A DNA stretch of 64,000 nucleotides from an uncultured Hungatella sp. (GTDB lineage: Bacteria; Bacillota; Clostridia; Lachnospirales; Lachnospiraceae): contig CAJTUV010000017.1 in NCBI GenBank assembly GCA_910579515.1, forward strand, positions 1 to 64,000, written 5' to 3'. Numbering within the stretch: position 1 is the stretch's first letter; each line of letters starts with the position of its first letter. The notes under the pieces were generated by a model that had not been told where the DNA came from, did no database searches, and saw nothing but the letters and a program-made list of their open reading frames with translations. The position numbers were made by a program, and so were the translations under genes. Positions 50,463 through 59,478 of the stretch are shown in pieces.

Positions 50463-52617
50463 AGAGAGGCCGGGCTATGAAAGAGAAAGACCCAGAAGCC
50501 CGGGGCCTAAGAATCAAAATCGAAAAGTCCCAAAAAAGAAGAAAGATAAAAATAAAGTTCTGCGCCACGTATATAAAAAGCTGGCAATCACGGTTCTTGT
50601 GATCATGCTGGCTTTGTTTGCACTCAGCGTAGTCTTGTATCGGCTTGTAAAGGAAAACAATGAGGACTATACAAAAGTGGTACTGTCTCAGCACTCCACC
50701 TATGACAGCAGGGTTTTGCCTTATCGGAGAGGAGACATTGTAGACCGTAACGGCACGTATCTTGCAACCAGTGAAAAGGTCTATAATCTGATTCTGGACC
50801 CTAAGCAAATATACATGAAGGAAGACGCTTATCTGCAGCCGACTCTGGATGCTCTGGTACAATGTTTTGGGTATGACAGGAATGAGTTGGCCAATTTGAT
50901 CTCTGAAAATAGGGATTCTCAGTATATTCGGTATGAGAGAAGACTGCCTTACGATAAAAAGGAGGAATTTGAGGCTCTGGCTTCGGAAGTAAACACTGCC
51001 AACTACAAAGAGGGAATCGCAAACAGGATAAAAGGCGTGTGGTTTGAGGACGAGTATAAACGAGTTTATCCTTATAATGCTTTGGCCTGCAGTATCATTG
51101 GATTTACCAGCAGCGACGGAAGCAGTGGCAGCAGCGGAATTGAGCAGTACTATAATGAGACCCTTGTGGGAACTAACGGCAGGGAGTATGGCTATCTCAA
51201 TGACGAGTCCAACATGGAGGCCATTATTAAATCAGCGGAAAACGGCAATACGGTGGTGTCTACCATTGATATTTATGTTCAGACCCTGGTGGAGGAGAGG
51301 ATTCGCCAGTGGAAGGAGGAGACAGGAAGCAAACAGATCGGAATCATTGTTATGAATCCTCAAAACGGGGAGATTCTGGCTATGGCCACAGATAAATCCT
51401 ATGACTTGAATAATCCGAGGGACTTATCCGGCATGTTCACAGAAGCAGAAATTGAACAGATGACAGAGGAAGAGAAGGTGGAGTTCTGGAACCAGCAATG
51501 GAGAAATTTCTGTATCAGCGATACCTTTGAGCCAGGCTCTCCGGCCAAGATCTTTACCGTAGCAGCGGCTTTGGAGGAGGGAATCATCAATGGAAATTCC
51601 CACTTTTTATGCGACGGATATCAGCAGGTTTCCGACAGAAAGATAAAATGTACGGCATATTTAAGAGGCGGCCATGGAGATTTGCAGTTAGATGAGACCT
51701 TGATGGTTTCCTGTAATGACGCCATGATGCAGATGGCGGCTATGGAAGGAAAAACGGTTTTTAAAAAATACCAGGATATGTTTAATTTTGGTAGCAGAAC
51801 AGGTATTGATCTGATGGGAGAGGCCGACGCCAGTACTTTGGTATATAAGGTGGGGAATATGGGGCCTGTAGATCTGGCCACCAACTCTTTTGGACAAAAC
51901 TTTAACTGTACCATGATACAGATGGCCGCGGCATTTTCTTCTGTTATCAACGGCGGCTCTTACTATGAGCCTCATGTGGTAAAGCAAATTTTAAATGACA
52001 ATGGCTCTGTGATTTATAAAAACGACGGAGTTTTAGTCAGAGAAACAGTCTCTTATGCCACCAGCGATATTATTCGAAAGGCTCTTGTAAGGACGGTAAG
52101 CGAGGGAACCGGAGCGGCGGCTCAGGTTGTCGGATATGAGGTGGGAGGGAAGACAGGTACGGCAGAAAAGCAGCCTCGTAAACAGGGAAACTATGTGCTG
52201 TCTTTTTGTGGATTTGCACCTGCAGAGGAGCCTCAGGTTCTGGTGTACGTGGCGATTGACGAGCCTCATGTGGAAGATCAGGCTCATAGCAGCTTTGCCA
52301 GCAAGGTATTTTCTCAGGTTATGGGCGATATTCTTCCTTATTTAAATATATTTCCAACCCAGGATCTTCCTATGGAGGATCAGAGCCAGCTGCCTCAGGA
52401 AGAAGGGCTGACAGATAATACTGCAGATCCAGAAGAGGGCGCGTCAGAAGAGACGGCTCCAGAAAAGATTCCTTATGAGACAGAGGAATATGTTCCAATG
52501 GAGACAGAGGAAGACGGATCCAGGGTGCCTATGGATATTTTTGGAGAAGAATCAGAAGGCGAAGGCACAGAGTCTGAAGAAGGCGAGTCAGAAAGCAGTC
52601 AGGACAACACAGCATGA
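50440..52617 (+). CDS. Class B penicillin-binding protein (peptidoglycan transpeptidase)
   Basis: A 725-residue protein with a basic cytoplasmic start, one membrane anchor (about 48-68), a PBP dimerisation domain and a transpeptidase domain. The active-site motifs are Ser367-x-x-Lys370 (PGSPAKIF), Ser424-Cys-Asn426 and Lys571-Thr-Gly573. The C-terminal 85 or so residues after the catalytic domain are unusual: strongly acidic and low-complexity (repeated EE, PEE and TEE), with no PASTA domain. It overlaps the ftsL-like gene by 23 bases. With the next PBP it provides the septal and/or sporulation transpeptidases; which one is FtsI is unclear. Confidence 0.93.
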   Translation: MRTSQQIKERPGYERERPRSPGPKNQNRKVPKKKKDKNKVLRHVYKKLAITVLVIMLALFALSVVLYRLVKENNEDYTKVVLSQHSTYDSRVLPYRRGDIVDRNGTYLATSEKVYNLILDPKQIYMKEDAYLQPTLDALVQCFGYDRNELANLISENRDSQYIRYERRLPYDKKEEFEALASEVNTANYKEGIANRIKGVWFEDEYKRVYPYNALACSIIGFTSSDGSSGSSGIEQYYNETLVGTNGREYGYLNDESNMEAIIKSAENGNTVVSTIDIYVQTLVEERIRQWKEETGSKQIGIIVMNPQNGEILAMATDKSYDLNNPRDLSGMFTEAEIEQMTEEEKVEFWNQQWRNFCISDTFEPGSPAKIFTVAAALEEGIINGNSHFLCDGYQQVSDRKIKCTAYLRGGHGDLQLDETLMVSCNDAMMQMAAMEGKTVFKKYQDMFNFGSRTGIDLMGEADASTLVYKVGNMGPVDLATNSFGQNFNCTMIQMAAAFSSVINGGSYYEPHVVKQILNDNGSVIYKNDGVLVRETVSYATSDIIRKALVRTVSEGTGAAAQVVGYEVGGKTGTAEKQPRKQGNYVLSFCGFAPAEEPQVLVYVAIDEPHVEDQAHSSFASKVFSQVMGDILPYLNIFPTQDLPMEDQSQLPQEEGLTDNTADPEEGASEETAPEKIPYETEEYVPMETEEDGSRVPMDIFGEESEGEGTESEEGESESSQDNTA

Positions 52618-52648
52618 TTTTCATGGGGCTGTGAACGGTTATGAAATC

Positions 52649-52798
52649 GTAACAATCCAGACGGCTCATCTTCTTGCAGGAAAAACGTCTGCAAGAAGCC
52701 TCGGATGTCCATCCGATGTGAGCTTTGACATGAATTTGGACTTACAAGCAAGCTTGACGCCCAAATTCATGTCAAAGCTCCGCCGTCTGAACTGTTAC
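52649..52798. repeat. Nested palindromic intergenic element
   Basis: A 150-base element. The outer arms, 52649-52665 and 52782-52798, pair over 17 positions with two non-Watson-Crick pairs (GTAACAATCCAGACGGC with GCCGTCTGAACTGTTAC). Inside are three hairpins: CTTCTTGCAG/CTGCAAGAAG (52670-52698), TCGGAT/ATCCGA (52701-52716) and a perfect 20-bp stem at 52720-52739 with 52761-52780. The result is a closed four-helix fold as DNA cruciform or RNA. It encodes no protein. It looks like a miniature palindromic repeat of the genome or a structured RNA within the dcw transcript. Confidence 0.75.
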
Positions 52799-52856
52799 CA
52801 CGGAATAAATCAGGGCAGGCTTCATATACTGTAATAATGATTGACAAAGGATCAAT

Positions 52857-54590
52857 ATGAACCGGAATCAGACGTATCACAGAGGAAGGGTATTCCTTTT
52901 TTGTATGGCTTGCCTGGCATTGGTGTTTGTAATGACTGGAAGATTGGTGTATCTCATGATTTTCCGGTCAGAGCATTACAGCGAAATGGCAAAAGAGCTG
53001 CATCAAAGGGAGAGAACCATAAAAGCGGCCAGAGGAAGGATTTTGGACAGAAACGGCACGGTGATCGCCACCAACCGCACAGTCTGTACCATCTCTGTGA
53101 TTCACAATCAAATCAAAGATCCGGAAACCGTGATTCAGGTTCTTTCTGAGGAGCTGGGAATTTCCAGAGAAGAAGTGCAAAAGAAGGTTGAAAAGTACAG
53201 TTCCAGAGAAATTATACAGACAAATGTGGACAAAGCTTTGGGAGACAAGATTCGCAACCGGCGTCTGGCCGGGGTGAAGGTAGATGAAGACTACAAAAGG
53301 TATTATCCATACGATAGTCTGGCGTCTAAGGTATTAGGATTTACAGGCGGAGACAACCAGGGAATTATTGGTCTGGAGGTCAAATATGAGGAATACTTAA
53401 AAGGGACCAACGGAAAGATTTTGACCCTGGCGGATGCGGCCGGAGTAGAGATTGACAATGCCTTTGAGGATCGGGTGGAGCCGGTTGCAGGGGCAGATCT
53501 AACCATCAGCCTGGATGTGAATATACAAATGTATGCCCAGCAGGCGGCGCTGAAAGTGATGGAGGAAAAGAAGGCAAAACGGGTTTCCGTCATTATCATG
53601 GACCCCAGAAACGGCGAGATTCTGGCCATGGTCAATGTACCGGAATTCAATTTAAATGAACCGTTTCAGCTGAATATTCCAGTTTCAGAGCAAGGCAGCG
53701 CATCAAAGCAGGATTTATTGAATCAGATGTGGAGAAATCCGGCCATTAATGATACCTATGAGCCGGGCTCCACGTTTAAAATCATCACTGCTGCAGCCGG
53801 ATTAGAGGCGGGAGTAGTGAGCGTTCAGGATCGTTTCTCCTGTCCCGGATTTCGAATTGTGGAGGACAGAAAAATTCGATGCCATAAGGTGGGAGGCCAT
53901 GGGGGAGAGACGTTTTTACAGGGAGTTATGAATTCTTGCAATCCGGTTTTTATTGACGTAGGGCAGAGGCTGGGCGTAGAGCAGTATTACCATTATTTCC
54001 AGCAGTTTGGCCTGAAAGGAAAAACAGGTGTGGACCTGCCTGGAGAGGCGGCTACCATTATGCATAAAAAGGAAAATATGGGATTGGTGGAACTGGCTAC
54101 TGTGTCCTTTGGGCAGTCTTTTCAGATTACGCCTCTGCAGCTGATTACCACAGCCTCTTCCATTATTAATGGTGGAAAGCGGGTCACTCCTCATTTTGGA
54201 ATTTCTTCTGTCAGTGCGGATAAAGAGCAAGTTCATCAATTTTCCTATCCTGTTAGGGAGGGCGTGGTGTCGGAAGCGACCAGTGAGACCATGCGCTATA
54301 TGCTGGAACAGGTAGTTGCAGAGGGCGGAGGAAAAAAGGCGGCTATAGACGGCTACCGAATCGGTGGAAAGACGGCTACTTCCGAAAAGCTTCCCAGAAG
54401 CTTAAAAAAATATATTTCCAGCTTTTTAGGATTTGCGCCGGCAGATAATCCTCAGGTCATCGCCCTTCTTACCATTGACGAGCCGGAGGGAATCTATTAT
54501 GGAGGAACGATAGCGGCTCCCGTCGTGGCGGATATTTTTCAAAATATTCTTCCGTATTTGGGTATTGAGTCAGAAATTATTTCCCCGTGA
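52857..54590 (+). CDS. Class B penicillin-binding protein, FtsI/SpoVD type
   Basis: A 577-residue peptidoglycan transpeptidase with an N-terminal membrane anchor (about 14-36), a dimerisation domain (RGRILDRNGTVIATNR and later motifs) and a transpeptidase domain. The motifs are Ser305-x-x-Lys308 (PGSTFKII), Ser360-Cys-Asn362 and Lys505-Thr-Ala507. The third motif is therefore KTA, not the usual KTG. No PASTA domains follow, as in FtsI rather than Bacillus SpoVD. It is the second of two PBPs in the cluster. An AAAGGA site lies 5 bases before the ATG. Confidence 0.93.
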   Translation: MNRNQTYHRGRVFLFCMACLALVFVMTGRLVYLMIFRSEHYSEMAKELHQRERTIKAARGRILDRNGTVIATNRTVCTISVIHNQIKDPETVIQVLSEELGISREEVQKKVEKYSSREIIQTNVDKALGDKIRNRRLAGVKVDEDYKRYYPYDSLASKVLGFTGGDNQGIIGLEVKYEEYLKGTNGKILTLADAAGVEIDNAFEDRVEPVAGADLTISLDVNIQMYAQQAALKVMEEKKAKRVSVIIMDPRNGEILAMVNVPEFNLNEPFQLNIPVSEQGSASKQDLLNQMWRNPAINDTYEPGSTFKIITAAAGLEAGVVSVQDRFSCPGFRIVEDRKIRCHKVGGHGGETFLQGVMNSCNPVFIDVGQRLGVEQYYHYFQQFGLKGKTGVDLPGEAATIMHKKENMGLVELATVSFGQSFQITPLQLITTASSIINGGKRVTPHFGISSVSADKEQVHQFSYPVREGVVSEATSETMRYMLEQVVAEGGGKKAAIDGYRIGGKTATSEKLPRSLKKYISSFLGFAPADNPQVIALLTIDEPEGIYYGGTIAAPVVADIFQNILPYLGIESEIISP

Positions 54591-54652
54591 AAAATATGAA
54601 TAAGTATTTTGCGGGAAAAGTAAACTATATACATAAGAGTTTGAGGTGCAAT

Positions 54653-55621
54653 ATGATTAATGAAACTATACTGGCGATTATAATTGCTTTTGCTATAAGC
54701 GCGCTTCTGTGTCCTATTGTAATTCCTTTTTTACACAAGCTGAAGTTTGGCCAGCAGGTAAGGCAGGAAGGTCCCCAGGCCCATTTAAAAAAGGCGGGGA
54801 CCCCTACCATGGGCGGTCTGATTATATTGGGGAGCATTATTATCACAACCTTGTTTTATATTCGGGATTATCCTAAAATTATTCCAGTCCTTTTTGTGAC
54901 AGTAGGATTCGGAATCATTGGTTTTCTGGATGATTACATTAAAATTGTGATGAAGCGCTCTGAAGGTCTGAAGCCGATGCAAAAGCTGGCCGGCCAGATT
55001 CTGATTACAGGAGTGTTTACCTATTATCTGGTAAATACCTCTGATGTAGGGACCAGCCTTCTCATACCGTTTACCGGCGGATTTCAGGATGGACTTCGTC
55101 TGGACTTAGGATACTTATACATTCCGTTTGTGTTTGTGGCGATTCTGGGGACAGATAACGGAGTGAATTTTACAGATGGATTGGACGGCCTGTGTACCAG
55201 TGTGACGATTTTGATTGCTACGTTTTTAACCATCATCGCCATAGGAGAGGAAAGCGGAATCAGTCCAATGACAGGGGCTGTTGTGGGAAGCCTGTTAGGT
55301 TTTCTATTGTTTAATGTGTATCCGGCCAAGGTGTTCATGGGGGATACGGGCTCTCTGGCTCTGGGCGGATTTGTGGCAGCCAGCACCTTTATGATGCAGA
55401 TTCCGTTATTTATTCCCATAGTTGGGCTGATTTATCTGGTGGAAGTGCTGTCTGTGATGCTTCAGGTGACCTATTTTAAAAAGACAGGCGGAAAACGAAT
55501 TTTTAAGATGGCGCCAATCCATCATCATTTTGAGCTGTGCGGATGGTCGGAGACCCGTGTGGTGGCGGTGTTCTCCATTATCACAGCTATTCTTTGTCTG
55601 ATTGCATACTTAGGATTGTAG
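54653..55621 (+). CDS. mraY: Phospho-N-acetylmuramoyl-pentapeptide transferase
   Basis: A 322-residue membrane enzyme with ten helices that makes lipid I from UDP-MurNAc-pentapeptide and undecaprenyl phosphate. Motifs: GTPTMGGLIIL (about 46-56), the catalytic GFLDDYIKI (about 88-96), the NFTDGLDGLC loop (about 175-184), MGDTGSLALGG and the APIHHHFE cytoplasmic loop. I used ATG 54653, preceded by GAGGTG and matching family length. An in-frame GTG at 54587, overlapping the PBP stop, is less likely. Confidence 0.95.
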   Translation: MINETILAIIIAFAISALLCPIVIPFLHKLKFGQQVRQEGPQAHLKKAGTPTMGGLIILGSIIITTLFYIRDYPKIIPVLFVTVGFGIIGFLDDYIKIVMKRSEGLKPMQKLAGQILITGVFTYYLVNTSDVGTSLLIPFTGGFQDGLRLDLGYLYIPFVFVAILGTDNGVNFTDGLDGLCTSVTILIATFLTIIAIGEESGISPMTGAVVGSLLGFLLFNVYPAKVFMGDTGSLALGGFVAASTFMMQIPLFIPIVGLIYLVEVLSVMLQVTYFKKTGGKRIFKMAPIHHHFELCGWSETRVVAVFSIITAILCLIAYLGL

Positions 55622-55632
55622 GAGGAAATGTT

Positions 55633-56991
55633 ATGGGCCAGAGTCAGAAGGTATTGGTTGCAGGAACTGGTTTAAGCGGGCTTTCTGCAGCGAGACTTTT
55701 GCTGGATATGGGCGGGGAGGTGGTGCTCTATGACAGCAATCCCCGATTAAATCCAGAGGCGTTGAAAAAGGAACTGGAGGAGGAAAAAAGGGTTTCTGTG
55801 GTGCTGGGGGAATTGAGAAGAGCGGATCTTCGCGGCGTGGAAATGTGCATTATCAGCCCGGGAATCTCTCTGGAAGCACCGTTTGTAGGTGTTTTAGATG
55901 AGGCAAAAATTCCAATCTGGAGTGAAATCCAGTTGGCGTACCAGTGTGCCAAGGGAAGACTGGCGGCTATAACAGGCACCAATGGAAAAACCACTACCAC
56001 CGCCTTGGTGGGCGAAATTATGAAAGCTTTTTATAAAGACGTCTATGTAGTGGGAAATATTGGAACCCCTTATACTCAGGTTGCTCTGCGAACAGAGGAC
56101 CAATCGGTGACTGTGGCAGAGGTCAGCAGCTTTCAGCTGGAAACCATCATGAACTTCAGGCCGGACGTCAGTGCGATTTTAAATATTACACCAGACCATC
56201 TGGACCGTCATCATACGATGGAGTGCTACATTGCCGTAAAGGAACAGATTGCCGTCAATCAGACAGAAAAGGATATCTGTGTACTAAATTATGACGATGA
56301 GATTTTAAGAAATTTTGGACAACAGACTGATTTTAAACCCAAGACCGTGTTTTTTAGCAGCAGTCAGAAACTTAATGAGGGGTATTACCTGGACAAAGGC
56401 ATGATTGTAAGTTCTCAGGACGGGAAAATCACGCCGATTGTGAATGTAAAGGAATTAAACCTTCTTGGAAAGCATAATTATGAAAATGTCATGGCGGCAG
56501 TGGCTGTAAGCGAGGCCATGGGAGTTTCGCTTCCTGTGATTCAGCGGGTGGTAAAAAAGTTTAAGGCTGTGGAGCACAGAATTGAGTTTGTGCTGGAGCG
56601 TTCCGGCGTTCGGTATTACAACGATTCCAAAGGAACCAATCCGGATGCGGCGATTCAGGCGATTAAAGCGATGCCAGGCCCCATTCTTCTTATCGCAGGA
56701 GGATATGATAAGCATTCGGATTATGACGAGTGGATCGAGGCATTTGACGGGAAGGTAAAGTATTTGGTGCTTATTGGGCAGACCAGAGATAAGATTTCGG
56801 AATGTGCCAAGGCCCATGGTTTTTATGATATTATGTATGCGGAGGATATGTTTGAGGCAGTTCATGTTTGTGCTTCTTATGCCAATATGGGAGACTATGT
56901 GTTGTTGTCTCCAGCCTGTGCAAGTTGGGGGATGTTTAAAAATTACGAAGAGCGGGGGCGGATATTCAAAGAATGCGTCAGAAATCTGTAA
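55633..56991 (+). CDS. murD: UDP-N-acetylmuramoyl-L-alanine:D-glutamate ligase
   Basis: A 452-residue Mur ligase adding D-glutamate to UDP-MurNAc-L-Ala. The N-terminal Rossmann fold has the GTGLSGLSAA motif, the ATP loop is ITGTNGKTTTTAL (about 114-126), the central domain shows NITPDHLDRH and HNYENVMAA, and the C-terminal domain has YYNDSKGTNPDA and LIAGGYDK. ATG 55633 follows GGAGGA by 6 bases and is 11 bases after mraY. The usual next ligases (murE, murF, murC) are not in this cluster. Confidence 0.96.
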   Translation: MGQSQKVLVAGTGLSGLSAARLLLDMGGEVVLYDSNPRLNPEALKKELEEEKRVSVVLGELRRADLRGVEMCIISPGISLEAPFVGVLDEAKIPIWSEIQLAYQCAKGRLAAITGTNGKTTTTALVGEIMKAFYKDVYVVGNIGTPYTQVALRTEDQSVTVAEVSSFQLETIMNFRPDVSAILNITPDHLDRHHTMECYIAVKEQIAVNQTEKDICVLNYDDEILRNFGQQTDFKPKTVFFSSSQKLNEGYYLDKGMIVSSQDGKITPIVNVKELNLLGKHNYENVMAAVAVSEAMGVSLPVIQRVVKKFKAVEHRIEFVLERSGVRYYNDSKGTNPDAAIQAIKAMPGPILLIAGGYDKHSDYDEWIEAFDGKVKYLVLIGQTRDKISECAKAHGFYDIMYAEDMFEAVHVCASYANMGDYVLLSPACASWGMFKNYEERGRIFKECVRNL

Positions 56992-57026
56992 AGGCAAAAG
57001 ACCTGGTATAAAGGAGGGTGGCTGTC

Positions 57027-58166
57027 TTGGCACAGAAAAAGAAAAAAGCAAAACGGTTTTATGATTACAGCCTTCTGTTTACCATTGTTTTCCTGACGAT
57101 TTTCGGGTTGATTATGATTTACAGCGCCAGTTCCTATAAAGCTCAGATGGACCACAATGGGAATGCGGCCTATTTTATGACCAGGCAGGGAATGATTGCT
57201 TTGGCAGGGTTCTTTGGTATGATTATCATATCAAAATTGGATTATCACTGGTATGCCAAGATGTCTCATCTGGCGATTTTTGTATCCTGGGTTCTTATGA
57301 TTGCCGTCAGTCTGTTTGGGCATAAGGTAAACGGTAAGCGGCGCTGGCTGGGACCAGAGGGATTTCGTATTCAGCCAACGGAATTGGTGAAAATTGCTGT
57401 GATTGTGGCTTTGGCTGCTCTGATTACGAGATTAGGCAAAAACGTGGATCGATGGGCTGGGGTGGTTCGTGCGGCTCTTATCTGCCTGCCTCTGGCGGCG
57501 ATTGTGGCAGCCAATAACTTAAGCTCTGGGATTATTATTGCAGGGATTGGCTTTGTTATGATGTTTGTGGCAAGTAAGAAACACTGGCCTTATTTTCTTT
57601 GCGTGGCAGTAGCAGGACTGATTTTTGCCTTTGCCGGCCCCATAGGTCATGGGTTGGAGGCGATAGGACTTTTAAAACCTTACCAGTTAAACCGGATTAA
57701 CGTTTGGCTGGACCCAGAGGCGTATCCAGATACAGGAGGCTATCAGGTCCTTCAAGGACTTTACGCCATCGGTTCAGGAGGCCTTTTTGGAAAGGGATTG
57801 GGAGAGAGTATTCAGAAACTTGGATTTGTACCAGAGGCCCAGAATGATATGATTTTTTCTATTATCTGTGAAGAGCTGGGGCTTTTTGGAGCCATAGGGA
57901 TTATCCTTATTTTTATGTTTATGATTTATCGTTTTATGCTGATTGCCAGTAATGCGCCAGATTTATTTGGGTCATTATTGGTAGTGGGGGTCATGGCTCA
58001 TGTTGCAATCCAGGTCATTTTAAATATTGCCGTTGTGACAAATACCATTCCTAACACAGGAATCACGCTTCCATTTATCAGTTATGGAGGAACTTCTGTC
58101 TTGTTTTTGATGATGGAGATGGGAATGGTTCTAAGTGTGTCTAATCAGATAAAATTAGAAAAATAG
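57027..58166 (+). CDS. ftsW: SEDS-family glycosyltransferase FtsW
   Basis: A 379-residue membrane protein of the SEDS family (FtsW/RodA/SpoVE), which polymerises lipid II with a partner class B PBP. It has about ten helices with the signatures GLIMIYSASSYKA (about 25-37), KVNGKRRWLGPEGFRIQPTE (about 100-119), the P-E-A-Q-N-D-M-I-F loop and a late NTGITLPFISYGGTS. The context between murD and murA favours FtsW over RodA. It starts with TTG 57027, 9 bases after AAGGAGG; the in-frame GTG at 57018 overlaps the ribosome site itself. Confidence 0.93.
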   Translation: MAQKKKKAKRFYDYSLLFTIVFLTIFGLIMIYSASSYKAQMDHNGNAAYFMTRQGMIALAGFFGMIIISKLDYHWYAKMSHLAIFVSWVLMIAVSLFGHKVNGKRRWLGPEGFRIQPTELVKIAVIVALAALITRLGKNVDRWAGVVRAALICLPLAAIVAANNLSSGIIIAGIGFVMMFVASKKHWPYFLCVAVAGLIFAFAGPIGHGLEAIGLLKPYQLNRINVWLDPEAYPDTGGYQVLQGLYAIGSGGLFGKGLGESIQKLGFVPEAQNDMIFSIICEELGLFGAIGIILIFMFMIYRFMLIASNAPDLFGSLLVVGVMAHVAIQVILNIAVVTNTIPNTGITLPFISYGGTSVLFLMMEMGMVLSVSNQIKLEK

Positions 58167-58227
58167 GAAGCAGACATTCTCCCTTTACATACGATAGTAT
58201 ATAGGAAACCTTTTAGGAGGGAACAGG

Positions 58228-59478
58228 TTGTCTACAATACAGGTCCAGGGTTTACATCCGCTAAAGGGGGAAGTGGAAATTCAAGGTTCGAAAAATGCGG
58301 TGCTTCCCATGATGGCAGCGTCCATTCTCCATAAAGGAACGGTTGTATTGACACATGTCCCCAGAATCCAGGACGTTTTCTGTATGATGGGGATATTGGA
58401 ATCCATGGGATGCATTTGTACTCTGGTGGGACATAAATTGACCATCTGTACAGAGGGTCTGACAGATATTCGCATTCCAGAACAATATCTAAAGGCTATG
58501 CGCTCTTCCATTATAATGCTGGGGGCTCTGCTTAGTCGATGCGGGGAGGCCATAACCTGTTATCCGGGAGGTTGCTCCATTGGGAAGCGTCCCATAGACC
58601 TTCATCTTTATGCATTAAAAAAAATGGGGGCACAGGTTATTGAGGAGGATGGGAGGATTGTAGCGAAAGCAGACAGGTTAAAAGGTGAGGAGATTCATTT
58701 TTCTTTTCCCAGCGTAGGAGCTACGGAAAACGCCCTCTTGGCGGCAGTCTTGGCTCAGGGGACCACAGTGCTGTACGGCGCGGCCAGAGAACCGGAGATT
58801 GAGGCTCTGTGCTGCATGTTAAACTGTATGGGAGCCAGAATTACAGGAGGAGGAACGGAGGTTATCTGCATTAAGGGAGTAGAGAGTCTTCATGATACAG
58901 AATTTAGAGTTCCGGGAGATCGGATTGTGGCTGGGACTTATCTTGCCTGCGTTATGGCGGCAGGGGGAGAAGGAGTTTTAACTGGAATTTGTCCAGGGGA
59001 GATGGAGACCGTGTTTCACGTTCTTGGAAGCATGGGGGCAGAGATTGAGGAGTATGACACTGGGGTTAAGGTGTGCATGAAGGGAAGGCCTAGGTCTGTC
59101 TCTTTGAAAACAAGTCCGTTTCCGGGGTTTCCCACAGATTTACAATCCCCTATTTTGAGCCTTCTTTCTATCGGAAGCGGCACTGGTCAGATTTTGGAAA
59201 CGGTGTTTGAGGGGAGATTTGCAACAGCAGAACAGTTAAAGAAAATGGGAGCACAGATTCGAATAGACGAAAAAGCCGCAGTTGTGACAGGTGTTTATCC
59301 TCTTACAGGGTGTAAAGTAGAGGCTACTGATTTACGGGGAGGAGCGGCGCTGGTGGCGGCTGGTCTTTCGGCCTCTGGAGAAACCACTATTGATCATTGT
59401 CACCATATATTCAGAGGTTATGAAGATATTTGCCTTGACCTACAACAACTTGGAGCAAACATACGGAGAATTTTATGA
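58228..59478 (+). CDS. murA: UDP-N-acetylglucosamine 1-carboxyvinyltransferase
   Basis: A 416-residue enzyme for the first committed step of peptidoglycan synthesis (enolpyruvyl transfer to UDP-GlcNAc). The opening GEVEIQGSKNAVLPMMAAS and the active-site loop YPGGCSIGKRPIDLH with Cys116 (the fosfomycin target) are clear. So are the repeated inside-out barrel motifs and the late TDLRGGAALVAAGL. It starts with TTG 58228 after AGGAGG by 7 bases. Its place between ftsW and ftsQ, where murG or murC usually stand, is notable. It overlaps the ftsQ start by 4 bases. Confidence 0.95.
   Translation: MSTIQVQGLHPLKGEVEIQGSKNAVLPMMAASILHKGTVVLTHVPRIQDVFCMMGILESMGCICTLVGHKLTICTEGLTDIRIPEQYLKAMRSSIIMLGALLSRCGEAITCYPGGCSIGKRPIDLHLYALKKMGAQVIEEDGRIVAKADRLKGEEIHFSFPSVGATENALLAAVLAQGTTVLYGAAREPEIEALCCMLNCMGARITGGGTEVICIKGVESLHDTEFRVPGDRIVAGTYLACVMAAGGEGVLTGICPGEMETVFHVLGSMGAEIEEYDTGVKVCMKGRPRSVSLKTSPFPGFPTDLQSPILSLLSIGSGTGQILETVFEGRFATAEQLKKMGAQIRIDEKAAVVTGVYPLTGCKVEATDLRGGAALVAAGLSASGETTIDHCHHIFRGYEDICLDLQQLGANIRRIL

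Noticed and set aside
52857..54590. Calling the second PBP a pseudogene because of KTA
   Set aside because: The frame is intact over 577 residues, and SxxK, SxN and all structural motifs are present; one conservative change does not imply loss of function.
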